Shown: one piece after another, positions 6,181 to 7,852 of the stretch | Numbering within the stretch: the stretch's first letter is position 1 | Layout: each line of letters starts with the position of its first letter | Assembly: GCA_021107695.1 (NCBI GenBank) | Contig: JAIOSI010000240.1 | Location: 1-7,852 of the forward strand | Reading direction: 5' to 3' | Length of the DNA stretch: 7,852 nt | Source: a bacterium | GTDB lineage: Bacteria; RBG-13-66-14 | The notes under the pieces: generated by a model | Database searches by the model: none | Told to the model about the DNA's origin: nothing | The model's input: the letters and a program-made list of their open reading frames with translations, nothing else | Made by a program: the position numbers and the translations under genes

Positions 6181-6762
6181 GTGAAAAAACTCTTGCTGCT
6201 GGTACTTATTCTTCTCGTTGTAACGAGCCTGACTGCCAAACCCCGACAGATGGTCAAGGGAATCGCCGTCGGTGTAGAGGGCGGCTACTGGAGCTTTGCC
6301 GGAAATAATCCCTACTTCGGGGCTGGCTTTGAGGGCAGCTTCCGTGCTGGCTATCGCCTCCCCTCCGGCGATCTGGAGCTGGCACTCTTTTTCGACTACA
6401 CCTCCCTTGTCCCCGGTACAGCTTTCGATCAGCACGGTACCGACATCACCGCCCAGCTCCTCACCTTCGGGCTGATGCCCCGCATCAGCTTCGCCCCGGA
6501 TTACTGGATGTCTCCCTACTTTGGTGCCGGGGTCGGCGGACAATTCTACAGCACCTCCCTGAACATCGAGCAGCCCGACGCCAACTTCGGCTATCAATAC
6601 AACAACTCCAACTTCATTGCCGTTGCCGAGGTCGGAGCAGAGTTCCCCTTCCTCCCCGCCAGCATCTTCTCCGTCGGACTCCACTATACCCACGCCTTCG
6701 TAGAGGAAGAACGCCACTTCTCCGCCATCAGCCTTCGCGCTGGCTACAGCTACTTTTTCTAG
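6181..6762 (+). CDS. Small outer-membrane beta-barrel protein (OmpA/OmpX-like size)
   Basis: The 193-residue product starts at GTG with a classical signal peptide: MKK, a long Leu/Val core, likely cleavage after SLTA (residue 19). AGGCGGG at 6168-6174 is a passable ribosome site. The mature protein of about 174 residues has alternating aromatic/small residues in strands ending in turns (EGGYWSF, GSFRAGYRL, ELALFFDYTS, GLMPRISFAP, SPYFGAGVGGQFY, FIAVAEVGAEF, SVGLHYTHAF, AISLRAGYSYFF). This is compatible with an eight-stranded barrel of the outer-membrane beta-barrel domain type. The terminal Phe is the BAM signal. The two loops around 80 and 130 are polar. It appears monocistronic, flanked by repeat-rich gaps. 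The specific function is unknown; adhesion, porin or structural roles are all possible. Confidence 0.82.
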   Translation: MKKLLLLVLILLVVTSLTAKPRQMVKGIAVGVEGGYWSFAGNNPYFGAGFEGSFRAGYRLPSGDLELALFFDYTSLVPGTAFDQHGTDITAQLLTFGLMPRISFAPDYWMSPYFGAGVGGQFYSTSLNIEQPDANFGYQYNNSNFIAVAEVGAEFPFLPASIFSVGLHYTHAFVEEERHFSAISLRAGYSYFF

Positions 6763-6803
6763 GCAACGCAACGCCAAGCGTTGCAGCTTGCTTTCGCGGC
6801 TGC
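6763..6803 (+). repeat. Hairpins immediately after the small barrel gene
   Basis: GCAACGC (6763-6769) pairs with GCGTTGC (6778-6784), 7 bp with an 8-nt loop, directly after the stop codon. An overlapping GCAGC (6783-6787)/GCTGC (6799-6803) stem follows, then AAAAATC. It may act in transcript 3'-end formation; there is no U-tract on this strand. The GCGTTGC core recurs in the GTGCGTTGCATCAC segments at 5821 and 6873. Confidence 0.45.
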
Positions 6804-6949
6804 AAAAATCAGCTGGACAGCGTTAATCCCCGCGTTTTGTATCAACTAAGTTGGTCTGCCCGTAGGCAGGCAGTGCGTTGCATCACCGGGCTGGGCTTCG
6901 TCCAGGACACCTGGAGATTTCCCCGCTCCCGTTGGTTGCTGCTTTTACT

Positions 6950-6987
6950 CCCTCTCCCCTTTGGGGAGAGGGGCGGGGTGAGGGGCT
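6950..6987 (+). repeat. Palindromic intergenic repeat, family A, copy 3
   Basis: A perfect 10-bp stem, CCCTCTCCCC (6950-6959) with GGGGAGAGGG (6963-6972), encloses a TTT loop and is followed by a G-rich tail ending GTGAGGGGC. It is the reverse-complement partner of 1061-1097. Confidence 0.75.
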
Positions 6988-7013
6988 GCATTGAAGCTGC
7001 GTCGTATATGATG

Positions 7014-7054
7014 GGGGCACGGCATGCCGTGTCCTTGCGTATTTGACAATACGC
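7014..7054 (+). repeat. Two adjacent palindromes, family B-related
   Basis: CACGGCATGCCGTG (7018-7031) is a perfect 14-nt palindrome. Two nt after its extended arm comes GCGTATT (7037-7043)/AATACGC (7048-7054), a 7-bp stem with loop TGAC. The latter, with its trailing CC, resembles the right half of the family B hairpins (TCAATACGCCCC). It sits about 30 nt before the activase start and also creates a TTGACA (7043-7048) that has no good -10. Confidence 0.6.
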
Positions 7055-7082
7055 CCTGCAAGCCAGCACAGAAACAATCATG

Positions 7083-7852
7083 ATGAAAAAAAAACTATTC
7101 CTCGGTGTGGATGTCGGCTCGGTCAGTACCAACCTTGCCGTGCTGGACGAAGCGAGTAACATCGTCGAGAGCGTCTATCTGCGCACTCAGGGACGACCCA
7201 TCGAGACCGTGCAGCGTGGTCTCTCGGAGGTGGGTAAACTCCTCGGCAGCCGGGCAGCAGACATCGCCGGAGTCGGCGCAACGGGATCAGCAAGGCAGCT
7301 CACCGCCGTGCTGGTCGGGGCAGATTCTGTTAAGAACGAGATTACCGCCCACGCCGTGGCGGCTTCCCTGGTCATCCCCGATGTGCGAACTGTGCTGGAA
7401 ATCGGCGGACAGGACTCCAAGATAATCATCCTGCGCAACGGCATCGTGGTGGATTTCGCCATGAACACCGTCTGCGCTGCGGGAACTGGCTCCTTCCTCG
7501 ACCAGCAGGCGGGGCGGCTGAGTATTCCGATTGAGGAGTTCGGCGATTACGTCCTGCGGGGAATGAGTGCGGTGCGCATCGCCGGACGCTGTACAGTTTT
7601 TGCCGAATCGGACATGATCCACAAGCAGCAGATGGGACATACCACCGAGGACATCATCGCCGGGCTTGCCGACGCGTTGGTGCGGAACTATCTGAACAAC
7701 ATCGCCCGGGGTAAAAAGATTAAGTCTCCGGTGGTTTTTCAGGGTGGCGTGGCGGCGAACAAGGGAATCCGCAAGGCCTTCGAGCGGGAGCTGGGGCTGG
7801 AGATCATCGTGCCGGAGCATTACGGTGTGATGGGGGCAATCGGCGCGGCTCA
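7083..7852 (+). CDS. Acyl-CoA dehydratase activase (BadF/BadG/BcrA/BcrD ATPase family), 3'-truncated
   Basis: The frame is open from ATG 7083 to the window edge (256 codons); an in-frame ATG at 7080 is an equal alternative and no clear ribosome site is visible. Members are ASKHA-fold ATPases that pass one low-potential electron to 2-hydroxyacyl-CoA dehydratases or benzoyl-CoA-type reductases. Visible motifs are phosphate-1 GVDVGSVSTN near residue 9, GVGATGS, EIGGQDSK near 102-109, VCAAGTGSF with C131, GRCTVFAESD with C170, and the adenosine-side QGGVAANKGIRKAF. The two cysteines are 39 residues apart, the same spacing as the [4Fe-4S] ligands of Acidaminococcus HgdC (C127 and C166), where one cluster bridges a homodimer. 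The wording of the N-terminus and of IHKQQMGH resembles the long multidomain activase-related proteins (two activase modules plus a DUF2229-type region) more than the short HgdC form. Only sequence beyond 7852 can decide this. The enzyme implies anaerobic metabolism. Confidence 0.92.
   Translation, partial: MKKKLFLGVDVGSVSTNLAVLDEASNIVESVYLRTQGRPIETVQRGLSEVGKLLGSRAADIAGVGATGSARQLTAVLVGADSVKNEITAHAVAASLVIPDVRTVLEIGGQDSKIIILRNGIVVDFAMNTVCAAGTGSFLDQQAGRLSIPIEEFGDYVLRGMSAVRIAGRCTVFAESDMIHKQQMGHTTEDIIAGLADALVRNYLNNIARGKKIKSPVVFQGGVAANKGIRKAFERELGLEIIVPEHYGVMGAIGAA

Larger units (their letters stand above)
6763..7082. other. Repeat-rich intergenic region before the activase
   Basis: This 320-nt gap holds no credible gene. 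Besides the elements listed separately, it has GTGCGTTGCATCAC at 6873-6886 (identical to 5821-5834) and CTGGGCTTCGTCCAG at 6891-6905. The latter is the family C hairpin in the other orientation with one mismatch. A TCCAG/CTGGA stem lies at 6901-6915. TATGAT at 7007-7012 resembles a -10, but I see no matching -35. Confidence 0.55.

Noticed and set aside
7043..7048. TTGACA as a -35 element for the activase
   Set aside because: It lies inside the GCGTATT/AATACGC hairpin and no -10 occurs at 16-18 nt downstream.

Overview
The window reads as chromosome of a Gram-negative (diderm), probably anaerobic bacterium of moderately high GC. Two proteins end in aromatic residues after amphipathic beta-strands, as outer-membrane barrels do. 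An oxygen-sensitive acyl-CoA dehydratase activase occurs together with succinyl-CoA synthetase genes. The gaps are full of short palindromic repeats. An FCB-group relative or a candidate phylum would fit, but the sequence alone does not settle the taxon. All six protein-coding loci lie on the + strand.

Layout: (1) 2-802, the 3' part of a protein with a CxxC pair and two C-terminal membrane segments. (2) 803-1146, a repeat-bearing gap. (3) 1147-2220, a PorV/FadL-like outer-membrane barrel. (4) 2273-3568, an exported, all-helical, HEAT-like protein of visibly lower GC. (5) A candidate sigma70-type promoter, then sucC (3682-4818) and sucD (4821-5668). sucD is broken: a deficit of about 19 nt near 4958-4964 shifts the frame and stops translation after 54 codons, although the rest of the gene is well preserved. 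(6) 5669-6180, a 512-nt gap packed with repeats. (7) 6181-6762, a small outer-membrane barrel. (8) 6763-7082, another repeat-rich gap. (9) 7083 to the window end, the N-terminal part of a BadF/BadG/BcrA/BcrD-type activase with both iron-sulfur cysteines.

How the parts relate: sucC and sucD form a two-gene operon for succinyl-CoA synthetase. The activase would serve radical 2-hydroxyacyl-CoA dehydration or a related ATP-driven reduction, so the metabolic theme is CoA-ester chemistry. The barrels and the exported helical protein are envelope genes with no evident link to that theme.

No defence, CRISPR or secondary-metabolite system is visible. The two observations most worth follow-up are the sucD lesion and a modular set of intergenic palindromic repeats. 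The repeats fall into at least three families that recombine in different orders, and one family shows a compensatory base-pair change.
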